Source of the DNA: Gordionus sp. m RMFG-2023 | Lineage: Eukaryota > Nematomorpha > Gordioida > Chordodea > Parachordodidae | Assembly: GCF_954871325.1 (NCBI RefSeq) | Contig: NC_088775.1 | Location: 63,403,561-63,467,560, forward strand | Length of the DNA: 64,000 bases | Direction: 5' to 3' | Shown here: positions 35,014 through 47,845 of the stretch, piece by piece | Layout: every line of letters starts with the position of its first letter | How positions within the stretch are numbered: the first letter of the stretch is position 1 | The notes under the pieces: generated by a model | The model's database searches: none | Told to the model about the DNA's origin: nothing | What the model saw: the letters and a program-made list of their open reading frames with translations, nothing else | Program-made: the position numbers and the translations under genes

Positions 35014-35349
35014 AATTCGGTGGCTTGTAAGATATTCGCAAATATCATTCTAAACAGTCTTCGGCCTTTTGTAGAACCTGACTATACTGGCTCATTGGTT
35101 TCATTCAGAAAGGGTCATAACTAACTAGCTTGCAAAAAACCAAATTGAGAGAGCAGTAATACTAAAAAGCCAATTGTTACTCGTCGCACTAGATTTTAAG
35201 AATATTCAATTCCATTATTTATCTTAGTTTATGGAGGGCTTTGGAGGAGATAGGTATACCTACCTATTGTCAAAAATATAAAAAGTATTTCTAATAACTA
35301 CTCGGTCCAGTTATTCATAGTAGTGCGAAAATCTCCAAAATCCCTGTAA

Positions 35350-36230
35350 AAATTGGGCTGAAACAGGGAGCGTTTTATCTCCAATGCCATTTAATTTTAT
35401 TACAAATCGCAATATAAAAAAGGTTAAAATATTATGCTCGGAATGCTATATCATTGGTAATTTAAATATTCTTGTGTTTACTGATAACCTTTGTCTGATC
35501 GGGGAATCAATACCAGATCTTCAATTCCTAGTGGACAATATTATCGTAGAAGCTGAGTTTTTGGTTTAGAAATAAATATTGACAAAACGAAGATGATAGC
35601 CTCATTCTTCACTCCATCACTTGAATATAAAAATACATGAAGGGATGATTGTAGTATAATACCTAAAATATCTTACAAAGAAAGACCAGACAAGATTTCG
35701 CGGTCAAATTAAACAAAGCCAGAGCCAAATATAGGTATGAAGATATGGTCATCTAATCAATTATCTAATCAGCTAAAGGTTCAACTTTAATGGCATTGAA
35801 ACATAAAGATACAAAGTCAAACAAAAGAGGCAAACCTTTATAAACAATTGTTTAAGATGCATTACCAAAACTTACTTCCCTCCGAATACAACAATAGCCT
35901 ATGGGCCAGATGTGACACCCTCCCATTATAGAGGATGTTAGAATCTAGGAAAATAGAACTAGTATGTCACATTTTTGGACAAACCCCAAACAATTTTATA
36001 TCACCATTCGCTTAAGTATTCCCTGTAGAGTTATTCCTTAAATCATTTACAATATATAAAAATAGCTGGTTTGGCAGGTTATCTAGATCAATAGCGGAGA
36101 TAGGCCTCTCATAGGAATTTATTAAGCTGGTTTCTGCTGTTAGTCATACTTTTAAAAATATTCTAAGACTAATTTATGATCATCAAACGAACGACTGCTG
36201 AGGCGAGAGGTAATTATCTATTTATTTTAT
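35350..36230 (+). pseudogene. LINE reverse transcriptase remnant
   Basis: Parts of an RT in different frames: 35384-35569 encodes NLNILVFTDNLCLIGESIPD (decayed catalytic motif C). 35700-35760 gives the N-x-R-ARAKYRY-like block, and around 36060-36110 comes a degraded C-terminal region. No intact frame is left. Confidence 0.6.
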
Positions 36231-36240
36231 GAAAGGATTT

Positions 36241-37490
36241 CAAATACTCTTTGGCTCTTAGTTTCATGGTAAACGATATTTATCTGTTTTATAATCAATT
36301 CGTACGTAGTAAAAGGATTAAATTTATAACCAGTAAATTTTATAGGCCGAAATTAAGTAGCTTAAGGAAATAAATTTTATTATTATTCAGAAATAGATTA
36401 AGAGAAATTTATAAACCTTTATAAATAATTTGATCATAATAATGGAAATATTAATACTATATGTCTTTTACTGATTATAAATACTAATAATACCTTAATG
36501 TAAAATAATTTAATAGATTAAAAATAAATAGCTATTTAAAGAAATAGCTTCTCGCCTTGTTTTTCTCCCTCTCATTCATAACTCTACCTCACTCTAATAT
36601 TTCAATTTGGTAGGGTGTAGTTCCATTCTTCTTTTTTTAAACTATACATCTGTGGTAACAAGGTTTTTGGTATCCTTGAAAATCGGCAACAATATATAAA
36701 GATTGGGCCTCAATGATTCACGTTTGCTTGTTCAGGTCTGTGACTATTGTTCTAGATATTATAAGATAAAAGAAGATTAATTGTAGTTATGAGAGATTTA
36801 ATTATTGAAAACAAAAATGTTAAGAGAAAGAAAATAAGCAAATATATTTATATATAAGATATTTTATTATTAAATCGATAGAAGCTATATGTAATGCTTA
36901 ATCTGAGGTTATCTCCGATGGTATTAAATTTTCTTATGTAATTAAAGATAATGAATATAGGAAATGAATCTGATTTGGATGCTATGGCAAGCCTGATTGT
37001 CGTTAAAACAATCCATATAAAGGTATATTGGATAATGAAGGAAAAAAGGATATTTTTTATCACTCTTGTAATTACTTGCAAAAATTTTTTATATTCGAAA
37101 TCAAAAAGCCAAAGTTGGCCAAAGGCCCACAAAATATGAGTTGCCTGCGATATTGTCAGCCGTAGAGTGTGTTCTTAGAGGAATTGATAAAAGGTAATAA
37201 TTTTTTATGCAATTTTTTTATATTAATAGATATCAGATATCTGCAAAATTTATTAAAAAATTGCCATGATCTGGCAAATTTAGTAAAATATTTTTAACAG
37301 GCCTGGTCTACTAAGCCTATGATATCTGGTAAAATTTTAATGGGCCATCATAGGCATTAAAAATTATTAAATTTAATCAATATTATACAGATGATTGGTC
37401 AGGCCTGACTCTAAAATTTGAAAAGGCTAACTTTTGCAGATACCTGATTTATATGAATGAACACATATTTAATAATAAATTAATTATCAT
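36241..37490. other. Stretch without a recognised gene
   Basis: Two overlapping antiparallel frames at 36848-37139 have no domain features. At 37260-37440, 'aggcctg', 'aagcctatgatatct' and 'gggccat' recur in a pattern like the dispersed repeat at 3845-4790. The origin of 36840-37140 remains open. Confidence 0.4.
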
Positions 37491-37494
37491 TTAT

Positions 37495-38013
37495 TAATAT
37501 AGATTTCCTTCACTATATGATGACAGTAATATATTGGCATCAATAATTCACCCAAAGTTTAAGCTCAATTGGCCTTTTATTAATCTGCCACAAAATTTGT
37601 TGCTAAAAGAAAGGTAAATTGCCCATTTTACAGGATCAACCACATGCAGATCCTTCAAATGAATGATGGATGAAATCAATACCTTTTTGGGGAAAAATTC
37701 GTCACAAAATGCTTTTTCCAAAAATATTTTTTTTTATTCTAATGATGATTCTGTGAATATTTTTAATAATTATGTTAATTTTAAATAAACATTTATTAAA
37801 TATAACACATCTTTACCATCAAGCACTCCTATGGAGCGCTTGTTTAATAAAGCTAAACATATACTTAATGAAAAACGTGGTTGTTTAAATAATAATAATT
37901 TAGAAAAAATTTTATTATTAAAGGCTAATTTTAATTTTAATTATAAATATATATATTCTAATTGTTATACTTATATTCTATTATTCAATTACAATAAATT
38001 TATACCATTTTAA
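37495..38013 (+). pseudogene. hAT transposase C-terminal remnant (hAT-H)
   Basis: The plus strand encodes FPSPYDDSNILASIIHPKFK (37503-37560), then after breaks NTSLPSSTPMERLFNKAKHI followed by LNEKRGCLNNNNLEKILLLK (37805-37930). This is the hAT dimerisation domain. At least two frame breaks separate these. 3' subterminal 'gatcgggattcgatcttttg' repeats follow to a probable terminus AACAAGCCTG at about 38176. Confidence 0.78.
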
Positions 38014-38199
38014 TTAATTTTTATTAGTTAATTTTGCATCGAACAGAAATTTAAATAAGAAAAGGATAGTGATTGCGATCCTTTTTTTAAAAAAGGTCTA
38101 TTCTGGATTTCGATCCTATTTTTTTCAAAAGATCGTGATCGGGATTCGATCTTTTGAAAAGGATTGATTAACAAGCCTGATTAAAGTAGTCCAATCATC

Positions 38200-40569
38200 C
38201 TGATAAAAAATAATAATTAATAAATTAAATTACTTCGCTCAGTTTTCTTTCTTCGATATCAGATATATCATCATATATCTGAGTCACAACTTCATCAATA
38301 GACCTTCTCATTTTAATAGCTCTTTCGACCATTAAATAAGACTATTCCATCTGATGGATGTGTCTAATTTTAATTATTTCATAGGGGGAAGTAGGGAGGA
38401 GCATATATTTTGCATAATATTAGTCTTTGTAAAATAATTGCGAATAATCTTTATGATTGTTCTTAATTTTGATACTTGCCTGTCTACTTTCTTAAGTATT
38501 TATTGTGTACTACTAAATTGAGTACGTGCAAAACATCGTACATGTAAAATTTTACAAGTTGGGTGTTTTATACGAAGAATTTTTATGTAAGTCGAATTAG
38601 AGCTATCATTATCACAAGAAATTGCTATGTTACATATGTCGATACTCGATATTATAATTTGAGAAAACTCTCTATATATATTTTCACCAGAATGTGAATC
38701 AGTAAATGGAACTATAGCTAATAACAATGACTTCATCTCCCATTTTCATCAATAAAGTGGCAGGTCAACCCTAAAAATGGTACTTTAATAGGGCTTGACC
38801 ATATGTCAGTGGTAAAGTTAATTTGGCACTTTAAATTATTTATAATTATTTTAACTTTATTGAATTCTTTATTATAAATCTCATTCATATGATTGAACAT
38901 ATTTTTATGTCAGGATTCAAAGCTCTAATCAATGACTTGAATTCTTGTGTGGCGAGAATTTTAAATAGTATATTTGACTTGAGCAAAAATTTTAATAAAT
39001 AATGCTTAATATCATCGGCATTTATTTTGGATACAGCTTATAAATAGTTTTTTATCGTATTTTTATTTTGAATTTTTCGATGAAACCTTTTATTATGATT
39101 AATCAGTGCCGAGGTAGTTTTTTACTTGCACATTATTCCTATATTACATATTTGTTTCTGTTTTAGAATCATGCAGATAATGATTCCATATTAAAGAATT
39201 TTTCCGCCTAACATTGAAAGGTTCAGTTTGATCAGATATTGATGTAGATCTAGAACTATTTGAGGATTGACTATGTCCTTCGCCACATTTTCTTTTATCT
39301 AGATTTTCTAATTGATCTTTGAATATATTTAAAATTATATATATCATATAAAATCCAAGTTTACCGTCCTTCCTGAAATTCCAAATGATACATTAGCAGC
39401 TCAAAGAAAAAATATTTAAAGCTTAAGAAACAATAAATTAATTAAACAGTGGCATAGGCATGGGGGAGGCTCTATTTTTATTCCTCTTATGAATTAAAAA
39501 TTGGACCTATCTATAAATTCAAATCTAAAAATTGCAATATGATTATTTAGTTTTAAATATATATTTATTTTCGTAAAATGAATTTTTAGTTATAACATTT
39601 ATATAATTTTTGTATTAATTCTTAAAATTTATGCAAATACTATTTTTAATCAAAGTACAATGTATTATTTATATTTTGAAAATATTTTCATATTTTTTTT
39701 AAATACCAGTGTTTGCATAAATTATTTATATTTTAGGTAATTGTTAAATTAATTTTATACAATAAAATTTTTTAAATTATAATCTATATAAAATATCTAC
39801 ATTTTAAAATTTATTTTAATTAATAAAAATAAATGCATGATTAAATAAAAGAAATTTATGCTAATAAAGTATTTTGATATAATAAATAAAATCTATAATT
39901 CTCTAAAATTTTGTTATATCTTATATGCAAATATTTAAAATAAATTTAAAATAGCCTAAGACATAAGCGATTGAGAGATGTAATATCATTTTATTAGAAG
40001 TGATTATGACAATGTAATTAATAGTGAGGATGAAGCTTTTATGATAGTGATTATGATACACTATCTGAATTAGATGATTGTCTTTAAAATTTGCTAAAAA
40101 TAAGGTTACTAAATGTGAAAAGGATTTTCCTAATCAAAGAATAAGAACAATTTAGTTATTTATCTCCCAGGAGCTTAAGAATATGGGAAAGAGGTACACT
40201 CCATAAAAATGTTTTGTTCATAACACCAAAAATGATTAAAAAGAAACCATCAAATTTAAATAATTATATTTTAGTTTACTTTGGGGCTTTTCCTTTTCCT
40301 CCATTTTTGTCAGCAAATATAACTTATAATTTGATAATAGGAAATAAACGATGATATCCACTAGGAAAATTTAATTACTTCTTTTTTATTATACTTACAA
40401 TAAAATATTTGCGAAAAATTATGAATATTTATATATAAATAATTTCGAATAACTTTCCTCATTATTCATATTCGATTCGAAATTTTGAATCGAATAATTG
40501 TGCTATTCGTATTTGTAAAATACGAATCGAATCAAATCTTTCGAATAACAAATAATTCATTTTAGGCCT
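38200..40569 (-). mobile_element. Second hAT-C-type copy, decayed
   Basis: The right terminus reads TTTTAGGCCTA (40559-40569) preceded by ATTCG-rich subterminal repeats, as in hAT-C. Transposase pieces on the minus strand are 39144-39347 (NSLIWNHYLHDSK, BED finger start), 38750-38830 (matching SDIWTSPTQVPFLG of hAT-C) and 38500-38736 (PFTDSHSGENIYREF, KILHVRCFA). The left end is missing, perhaps lost at the junction with hAT-H. About 39400-40430 has no recognisable coding sequence. Confidence 0.72.
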
Positions 40570-40639
40570 AAGTTTCAGATACTCAGGTGCGTCACCAGCC
40601 TTTAGATCCCATGGGTCTCAACCAAAAAATATTATGGGG

Positions 40640-41172
40640 TGTACCTTTAGGTGTTTCTTGAGGTTATAACTGGATTGATTTGAGGGAATATTTTTTTTTA
40701 CATTTTAAACAAATAAATTTGAAGCCAGTTTTGGTTTTTATATTTATTTAAAAAAATCTTTCAAATTTAGGGAATGGGAAATTTGTATTATAGCTATTAA
40801 GAACATTTTCTTCCCTGGTATCCTCCATTTCATTAATATCATTGTCTGAATCACTTTCAACGATTTGGATATACATAGGCGATGACATTTTAAATTATTA
40901 ACACGTGATTTAAGTTTATAATACAAATGAAAATATAATTACAATTGAAAATATAATTACAATTGAAAATATATTTCAATTTCAAAATTAAATAATAAAT
41001 CATAAAAATTATAATATTATATTTAAATTTCATGTTTATACTTACCTTCATTATATTTTTTAAAGTAGCTAAGTAGCGCGCTAAAAAATTAAATAATTAC
41101 AAAAAAAGTAGCCGCTATTAGCCATAGATACCAAAAAAGATAGCGCGCTATCGTTACTTTAACAACTCTGAT
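40640..41172 (-). mobile_element. hAT-G/I-type 5' fragment
   Basis: The right terminus 'ctttaacaactctg' and 'gatagcgcgctatcg' subterminal repeats match the G and I families. On the minus strand 40900-40640 encodes SPMYIQIVESDSDNDINEM and FPFPKFERFF, then a finger-like FICLKCKKKYS. This is the N-terminal BED region of a hAT transposase, broken by a stop. The remainder is missing. Confidence 0.68.
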
Positions 41173-42008
41173 ATTTACTAATATTATTCAATATAGTAAC
41201 TATATTGCGAATATTGTTTGGAGAACTCAAGTGTTCTAAAAAGAACCCAAAATATTTGGAAAATATAAATAAAACCTAATTTGGATATTTGCCTCTACTA
41301 AAAATTTTTTTGTAGTATTTAGATTTTGAAAAAAAAAATTTTACCCTAGGAAATTAAAGAAATAATTTGCAAAATAAATAAAGCCTTAAATAAAAATTGC
41401 AAAGGAGTGAATATTCGGCGCAACTCCTTATTAAATGATAGTTCCTCATTATTTCATAGCAGAATTTAAAAAAAGTGTAATCTATAATATTGTTTAACAT
41501 GATCGGCTCGTAGAAATAATTGCATTAAATATTAGCAATGATCTAAAGAAAATATAACCTAAAATATTTGGAAAACATAAATATATCCTCACCTCATTTT
41601 CTGATGTAAAGATAGATGATTTTGTAAATACATATTTGCTTCTATCAAAAAAAACTTTTGTAATATTTAGAGTTTAAAAATAAAAAGGGTTAGCCTAGGA
41701 TTGAAGAAATAAAACCTTAAATAAAATAATAAATTAAATTAGCAAAGGATCTAAAAAGGTGTACTATAATATAAGGGATAAAATTATAAATAAAAAATGT
41801 TTTATCAATAAACTATTGCTTGTCTGCTGTTAAAAGATCTTTTCCTCAAAATCGAATAATATGTAAGATAAAACAATAACGAAAATTTATAAAAATAAAA
41901 TGAAGTAAAATGATATATTGCCTCAAAATCGGCCTTTTATATTCTACAATAAAATAAATAATTATCTAAAATAAAATAATATAGGACTGACTCATCCTAA
42001 GTCTTACA
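41173..42008. other. Stretch without a recognised gene
   Basis: AT-rich with two similar segments: 'aaaatatttggaaaa(t/c)ataa' and '(t/c)ttttgtaatatttaga' each occur in the 41250-41345 and 41560-41680 parts, so an old local duplication is likely. No gene. Confidence 0.5.
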
Positions 42009-42817
42009 AATTATACTAGGGCTGTACCGATATTAAATATCGGATCGAGCTCAGGGTTGCTCAAAATTATCAAATTGTGGGAGAAATTTCGTATTTTGTG
42101 GGAGAAATATAAAAATTGAGGTAAAAATATAAAAATAATTGCTAAAAAAAATTTTGTGGGCCTTCTTTCAGATTTTGAATTGACTTTGTTTTCAGTTGAT
42201 AATTACTTTATGTAAATACAAAGTCGGTAACTATTTTTCAAAATAGGTAACTATAGTAAGAGACAAATTTTTTTTAAATACTATCTTTATTATTAAAATA
42301 TATTAATTTTATATAAAAAAAAACGATTTTAATTTTAGAAAGTAAAAAAATATATTTTATGCAAATGTATTAATAAGATTTTATAAAATATAAAAAAAAT
42401 ATGGAATTAAATATTAATTATATTTTATTTGAGATTTAAATAATGGAACTAAACGTACCGTCGTTATTGAGATATTTATAAAATTGCTGGCATGGCATAT
42501 TATAATTTTGTTTAACCATTAGCTCAGCCTCTAATGTTGTTAGAGCAACCTATTTTTCTATTTTTTCCACTCAGTCCTCATCAGGCTAAAAATGCGCTCC
42601 GATGAGGCATTAGAATGAAGTAAGGAGAAAACATAATGGCATATTTTTTCCAAGCATGGGGATATCGTTATTCCGAAAAAACCACCCATTTCTTTCTTTT
42701 AGACCATCTAAACTTTAAGTATCCTGGCGAATGGTAAAATATAGAGAGAATGACAATCTCCTCAAATAAGACATCAATGTCTTTCATTTTTAATATATTT
42801 ATTAAATTATAAAAACC

Positions 42818-43591
42818 AGGGATCCAAACCGAACCGTTAAAAACCAGTATTTTTTATTGAACCTGAACCGAACCTAAACTGCTAAAAAATTCTAGCTGAA
42901 CCTGAACCGGTTCAAGCCTCATGATATTATTCTTATAAAATAATATGTTATTAGTATATTGAAAAATTTCAATTATATTCGATTTATTTTAAAGATTAGC
43001 ATCAATCACATTTGAATTGTCTGTCATAATTTTTATAAACTTTAGTATATTCTCATTTTAAAACATTTTTTAAATATTTTAAGCTTATAAATTATAATGC
43101 TTAGAGAAAAATTAAATCCAAAATATTATTATAAATGACATATCAAATATAATATCCTATTGGCAGTGTCGGCTATCCAAGTTAGTGTGGAAAGATGTTT
43201 TTCAATAATTAAATTTATACTATCTCCTTATAGATGTAATTTGAGTGAGACGAATTTTGAAAATATATTAATTGTCAGGCTTAATAAAAAAAATTTAAGT
43301 AAAAAAAAGCAAAATATTTTTCATATTAAAATTAGTTATTGATTTTTATTTTTATAAATTTATAATGTGCAATTAATAAAAATGAAGGTTTTATATATGT
43401 GTTTTTTAAATTAATGATAAAATAAAAAAAATATTTTCCCTATACATAATTCGAATGTAGGTCTGAATACAAAAGTGTTCAAACCGGTTTTTAGAGGTTC
43501 GAACCGAACCGATATTTTAATTTTTTACGAACCGAACCTTGAACCGTTTTTATCCGAACCTGAACCGATATTCGTTTTTATTTGGATCCGA
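42818..43591 (+). mobile_element. hAT-D, internally deleted, perfect TSD
   Basis: Ends are AGGGATCCAAA and TTTGGATCCGA. TAAAAACC at 42810-42817 and 43592-43599 is the TSD. 'ccgaacctgaaccg' subterminal repeats lie on both sides. The interior keeps only the 3' end of a transposase gene on the plus strand. Confidence 0.88.
43150..43342 (+). pseudogene. hAT-D transposase, C-terminal fragment
   Basis: Encodes AVSAIQVSVERCFSIIKFIL, then YRCNLSETNFENILIVRLNK. This is the hAT dimerisation domain and is all that remains of the gene. Confidence 0.82.
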
Positions 43592-45637
43592 TAAAAACCA
43601 TCAATTGATGGTTTCTGTTCCAAGGTCATAATATTTACACATTTGTAAATAGAGTTATTAAAATCAAATTTTGATTGTAAATATTCTAAAATTGTCTTAA
43701 TAAAAATATCTGCTTCATTTTAAAAATGTATTAATTATAGTATTTCGAACATTTTAATATAATATTTTTAGCAATAGCGCCATAAAATTTATTATCAATT
43801 TTTAACTGTAGAGATGAACAGAGCTGTAGCATGATTTTGTGAATTTTTTTTAATAAAGAATATTCTGATTGCAACTGAATATTAACTGCATGAAGTAGAT
43901 TTGCTACATGTGAAACGAATCCCAAATATGATTCTGCCATTTCATACTCGAAAAAACTTTTTATAATTTTAGGATAGCTTTTAAAATATCTATTTAAGAA
44001 GTTTTTTTTAAGTTTGTAAAATTTTAAAATTCAATAGATGACAGGTATTAATGATAACCACCTGATAGGTATATATCACAACAACTCACACCATTCCAAG
44101 TCAGACCACTTCACGAACTCTTTAATTCATTAACTCTTTTAGTTGATGAACTAAATTCGTTAAAACATTTCATCACAATTAAATCTACATCCACAGATAA
44201 TACATTCATTGCCTTCTTGCAAGAATTATGTAGTATATGGCATATGCAGCCAGTTGTTATAAGTCATTATTGTACTGCATCTATTCGGTAAATATACTTT
44301 GGTTTTGCCAAAATTCACAGAGGCATTATCAGCAGAGAAAGTTGACATGCAACTTATTGATAACCCTGAATCAGCTATATTTACCATCATGTGGTTAGCT
44401 ATATCGTTGGATTTTTCACTATCCGAGGAAAAAATTTTAACAGTTTTATTGAAATACTTATTCTTGCTGAAATATCGAAGGATGAAGGGAAATGTTCTAA
44501 TATTTCCCTTATTAGATGCATCTGTTAAAATTGCATATGAATGATGGATGTCGACCTTTCAAGTCGTCTAGAATTGACCTCTTGAATTCAGGTCCTTGTG
44601 ATAGCCTTGCTCATTTTTGTTCTACCACAAGTAAAGTTTGAACTTATATTAGAGTCGATAAATATTATGGAGAAAAGATTCGACAATTGTGATGATAGAT
44701 AGCTCTGTGAAGGTTGAATGATTAAGCGCCAAGCCCTATGTTATGTACAAACACACTGAAAATGATAAAGTACTAATGAAATGAATTATGTTGATTTATT
44801 ATTGGATAAAAATAAAACTGGATAGAAAGAAATTTACAAACTAGACATGTTTTTCGAATAAATATTTAAAATTTATTTTAAAAATAATCAATTACTGTCT
44901 CTCAATGATTATTTATATAATAAAAACGTTAAAATGCTAAAAAGAATTGTGCGGGAGAAATTAAAAAATTGCGGTAGATTTTTGTGGGAGATTTCCAATT
45001 GCGGTAGTGAGATGTCTGCGTGTAAACGAAAAAATTGCGGGAGTCTACCATTGATAGGGGGAGACATTGCAACCCTGATCGGGCCTATATCTGTAAAAAA
45101 CCGATCGGATATTTTTACTTTTCTTTTTTTTGTTATTTTATGTATATTTATTTTAGATTAATATTTTCTAAATAATTTTTTTTTTAAACAATGCAAATGC
45201 ACAACACTTCTTAAATTTTATTTATTTTTTTAAATAGATTTATAGTATTTTAAAAGTTTTTTTTATAAAAATAGAAAGGAACACCCAAAGTTATATTTAT
45301 TTTAAATCTTTTTAAATAATAACGCCATTATTATTTATACTTTAAATACAAGAAATTTTTTAAATATGGTATCTGAATTATGGAAATATTTACAAAAGAC
45401 AAGGATAATTTTGCAAAATGCGTTATCTGAGGAATTCTAATTTCAGGGAGAAAAATAATGAAAATTTCATTTAATACTACCAATATCCGAAATTTTTTTT
45501 TTAATTATTGTAGAAATAAAAAAATTAAATTAAATGCATAATTCAATATTTTGCATAGAAAATATTGATTTCTTAATCACATTTGGTTCAAAGGAGGGTG
45601 GTGAAAAATTAATATAAATATCGGATCGGGTTTGAAC

Positions 45638-47776
45638 TAGTGCTGTAAACGTTACTACAAAAAAGAAACGCGTTACCGTTACTCGTTACCATTTCATAAA
45701 AGGAACGCGCGTTACCGACTTTTCAAAAAAGTAACGGGCTACTCGTTACTTAAAAAAATTAAATGTTTATATAATGCAAAAAAATATTTATTTTTTTCCG
45801 ACAATATATATTAAAATAAAACTATACAAAAAGAACATATAAGATAAGATCTTTTTACAAAAATAATATATCATAAGATAATATCTTTATGTAACAATTT
45901 TTTATTTACTTTTAACAATAATTGATTTTCAAAATTTTGATCAGATAAACATGAGCGCTTAGTACTCAACACAGCTTTCGCCGTGCCAAACACATGTTCA
46001 ATTAGCGCAGAGAATGGGAGAGTGGTTATATTTAATAAACAAAAATTTCAATTCGGGGAATTTATTAAAAATATTTAAGGAAATATCTTTATTTTAAAAA
46101 AAGGATCATCTTTACAGAGATCTTCATTCATTTCGTCATCAAAATTTTTTTTAATTATCTGAAAATATTCTAGTGCGTGTGTTGGATAAAGGAATCAAGC
46201 CTGTTCTTTCTTTATCAATATCTTTTCTCAAACTGGAAATTAGTTCCAGCATTCTTCCTTTATTGACCTCTAATTTTATCCAGGGCCAATCCAATTTAAA
46301 TAGTGGGTGAATTATTGCCGATAGTATATATTCATCATCATAGATGTGTCTGAATCTATTGAAAATATGATAGTCAAAATATAAATTATTAGCAATATTT
46401 AAACTGTGTTATCTGAAAATCTCTGTAATCCAGATTTGTCGCAAGATTCATCAAATTTTTGGTAATTCACCTTAATAAGACTATTTATTAATTTTACAGA
46501 GTTATAGAAAGAATTCCATCTTGTTATAACAGGTTTAATCAAATATCTTTCCATATTTTCCTTAAAAATGGCTGCAAGTTAGAAGATTGCCCATGTTTAT
46601 TCCACAAAAGCTTACATTTAGAAAATGTAATTTTTGAAATGGTTTTATAATGGACATCGTTGAGTGCTTTTCAGTATCAATACTTGCAATATGATTTAAA
46701 GTGTGTGCTGAACAAGATTGATGCTTAGGTAAGTATACAATACTATCATTAATATTTTGATCTTCAAATAGATCAAATAATGGCAGAGGAACTATTTCAT
46801 CATCCTATTCCTCTACTTGTTCATAAACTCTAATAAATTTTTAATAAATATATTATATCATTTTTTTGCTTGAAGGCTTTTAAATAATTTCTAGCATTAT
46901 CGGTAATGCATTTGGTCACTTTATTTTGTATCTTATATATGGTAAAAATTTCAAAGATTATTTTTGCTAGATAATCATATGTATGTTTTTGGTTTAGCCT
47001 TCTACGAGCTAAGCAGGCTGAAACCCTCTCAAGAGTGTTTGGGTGTAACCAGTAAACCGTCATCCCTAAATAAGAACTTTTTTAAAAGACAATATTATCA
47101 ATCTTTTTTATATACCGATGAAAAGCTGACCAAGAATCCACAGTTGTACAGACAATTTTTGGGATACACAATAAATCCACTAATTTCTTTGTCATGGTGT
47201 CATATGCTTTGTTAATTTTTAATATGAGAGTAGGCCTAGACATCACATTTTTAGATGGATGCAATTTTTTGATAATATTAATAAAAGCAGTGCTTTCTAC
47301 AATTGAAAATGGTTGTAATTCTTCAATTACAAAATTAAAAACTAATTGATCAACAGTTGATTGTGCCATTTTTGTCTTTAACATAGATGGATTCTACATC
47401 TCAATGAGTGTGTGTTGATTAGTTTCAATTTTTTTTTTACTGCTTGCATTTGCAATAAAAGTTATTTATATTTTGATAATATACTCATTTATAAATATAA
47501 TTGTTAAATTTTTTTTTTCTGGTCATGGGTTACTTTATTTGAATATTTACTGATATGATATATATATATACTCGGCTTACATTATTAATATTAAGAAATA
47601 AAAAATAAAAATTAATAAAAAGTTTTATAATACAAAAAAAATGTTTTTTATTTTTATTCTTAAAAAATATAAAGTAACGAGTAAAGTAACGTTTTGCGTT
47701 ACCTTTAGATGAAGGTAACGAATGGCGTTTCTTTTCTTCAAAAAAAGTAACGTCGTTACGTTAATTCACAGCACTA
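45638..47776 (-). mobile_element. hAT-B, complete ends with perfect TSD
   Basis: Starts TAGTGCTGTAAACGTTAC and ends CAGCACTA. GTTTGAAC at 45630-45637 and 47777-47784 is the TSD. 'gtaacg(a/c)gttac' subterminal repeats occur at both ends. It is inserted in hAT-J. Confidence 0.95.
45890..47384 (-). pseudogene. hAT-B transposase, broken
   Basis: Minus strand. 47082-47384 encodes the region after the finger: FVIEELQPFSIVESTAFINI, then CTTVDSWSAFHRYI, where the DDE-fold first strand with its Asp lies. 46830-47063 continues with VYWLHPNTLERVSACLARRR and TKCITDNARNYLKAF. 45930-46060 encodes the dimerisation part (ALIEHVFGTAKAVLSTKR). The BED finger is not recognisable. Several frame breaks are present. 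The layout resembles hAT-G. Confidence 0.78.
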
Positions 47777-47845
47777 GTTTGAACCAATATCGGAAAATAT
47801 CGGATCGGTGAAAAATATGTAGATCGGCACAGCCCTAAATTATAT

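Larger units (their letters stand above)
32936..36240 (+). mobile_element. Old plus-strand LINE, interrupted by hAT-F
   Basis: Before 33093 the sequence encodes a recognisable RT block: FYFPKTKNPKYENWRGISLN. After 35021 it continues CKIFANIILNSLRPFVEPDY, the next block of the same domain. Later blocks are IGLKQGA and LSPMPFNFIT (motif B, 35350-35410) and FTDNLCLIGES at the usual YADD position (35480-35520). The catalytic box has decayed to FTDN. Many stops and frameshifts are present, so this copy is much older than the LINE at 16769-21390. Confidence 0.75.
42430..44705 (-). pseudogene. hAT-A transposase (copy 4), broken
   Basis: Minus strand. Blocks matching copy 1 are the N-terminal 'AILTDAS' region (about 44500), the 'SAFSADNASVNF' region (about 44340), CICHILHNSCKKA (about 44230) and 43731-43940 (AESYLGFVSHVANLLHAVNI, then KIDNKFYGAIAKNI). 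The dimerisation region is at about 42480-42640. The plus-strand 81-codon frame at 44299-44544 is antisense to it. Several stops and shifts are visible, plus the hAT-D insertion. Confidence 0.75.
42052..45077 (-). mobile_element. hAT-A copy 4, full length
   Basis: Starts CAGGGTTGC and ends GCAACCCTG, inside hAT-J. Flanks ATCGAGCT and ATCGGGCC agree at six of eight bases and are a likely aged TSD. Subterminal 'gcgggag' and 'gcggtag' motifs occur at both ends. The transposase lies on the minus strand, N-terminus at about 44705 and C-terminus at about 42430. A hAT-D sits at 42818-43591. This copy gives the reference order for the rearranged copies 1-3. Confidence 0.85.
42017..47837. mobile_element. 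hAT-J (short non-autonomous) holding two other hATs
   Basis: TIRs are TAGGGCTGTACCGAT and ATCGGCACAGCCCTA. Flanks AATTATAC (42009-42016) and AATTATAT (47838-47845) form a 7/8 TSD. After subtracting the hAT-A (42052-45077) and hAT-B (45638-47776) insertions, the element itself is only about 650 bp. It has repeated 'atatcggatcgg' motifs near its ends and no transposase. It is a miniature element that served as target twice. Confidence 0.85.

Noticed and set aside
36848-37139. Overlapping antiparallel frames of 94 and 62 codons as a gene
   Set aside because: No domain, no splice context, and they shadow each other; composition equals that of the flanks.
44299-44544. 81-codon plus-strand frame
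   Set aside because: It is antisense to the hAT-A transposase remnant of copy 4.
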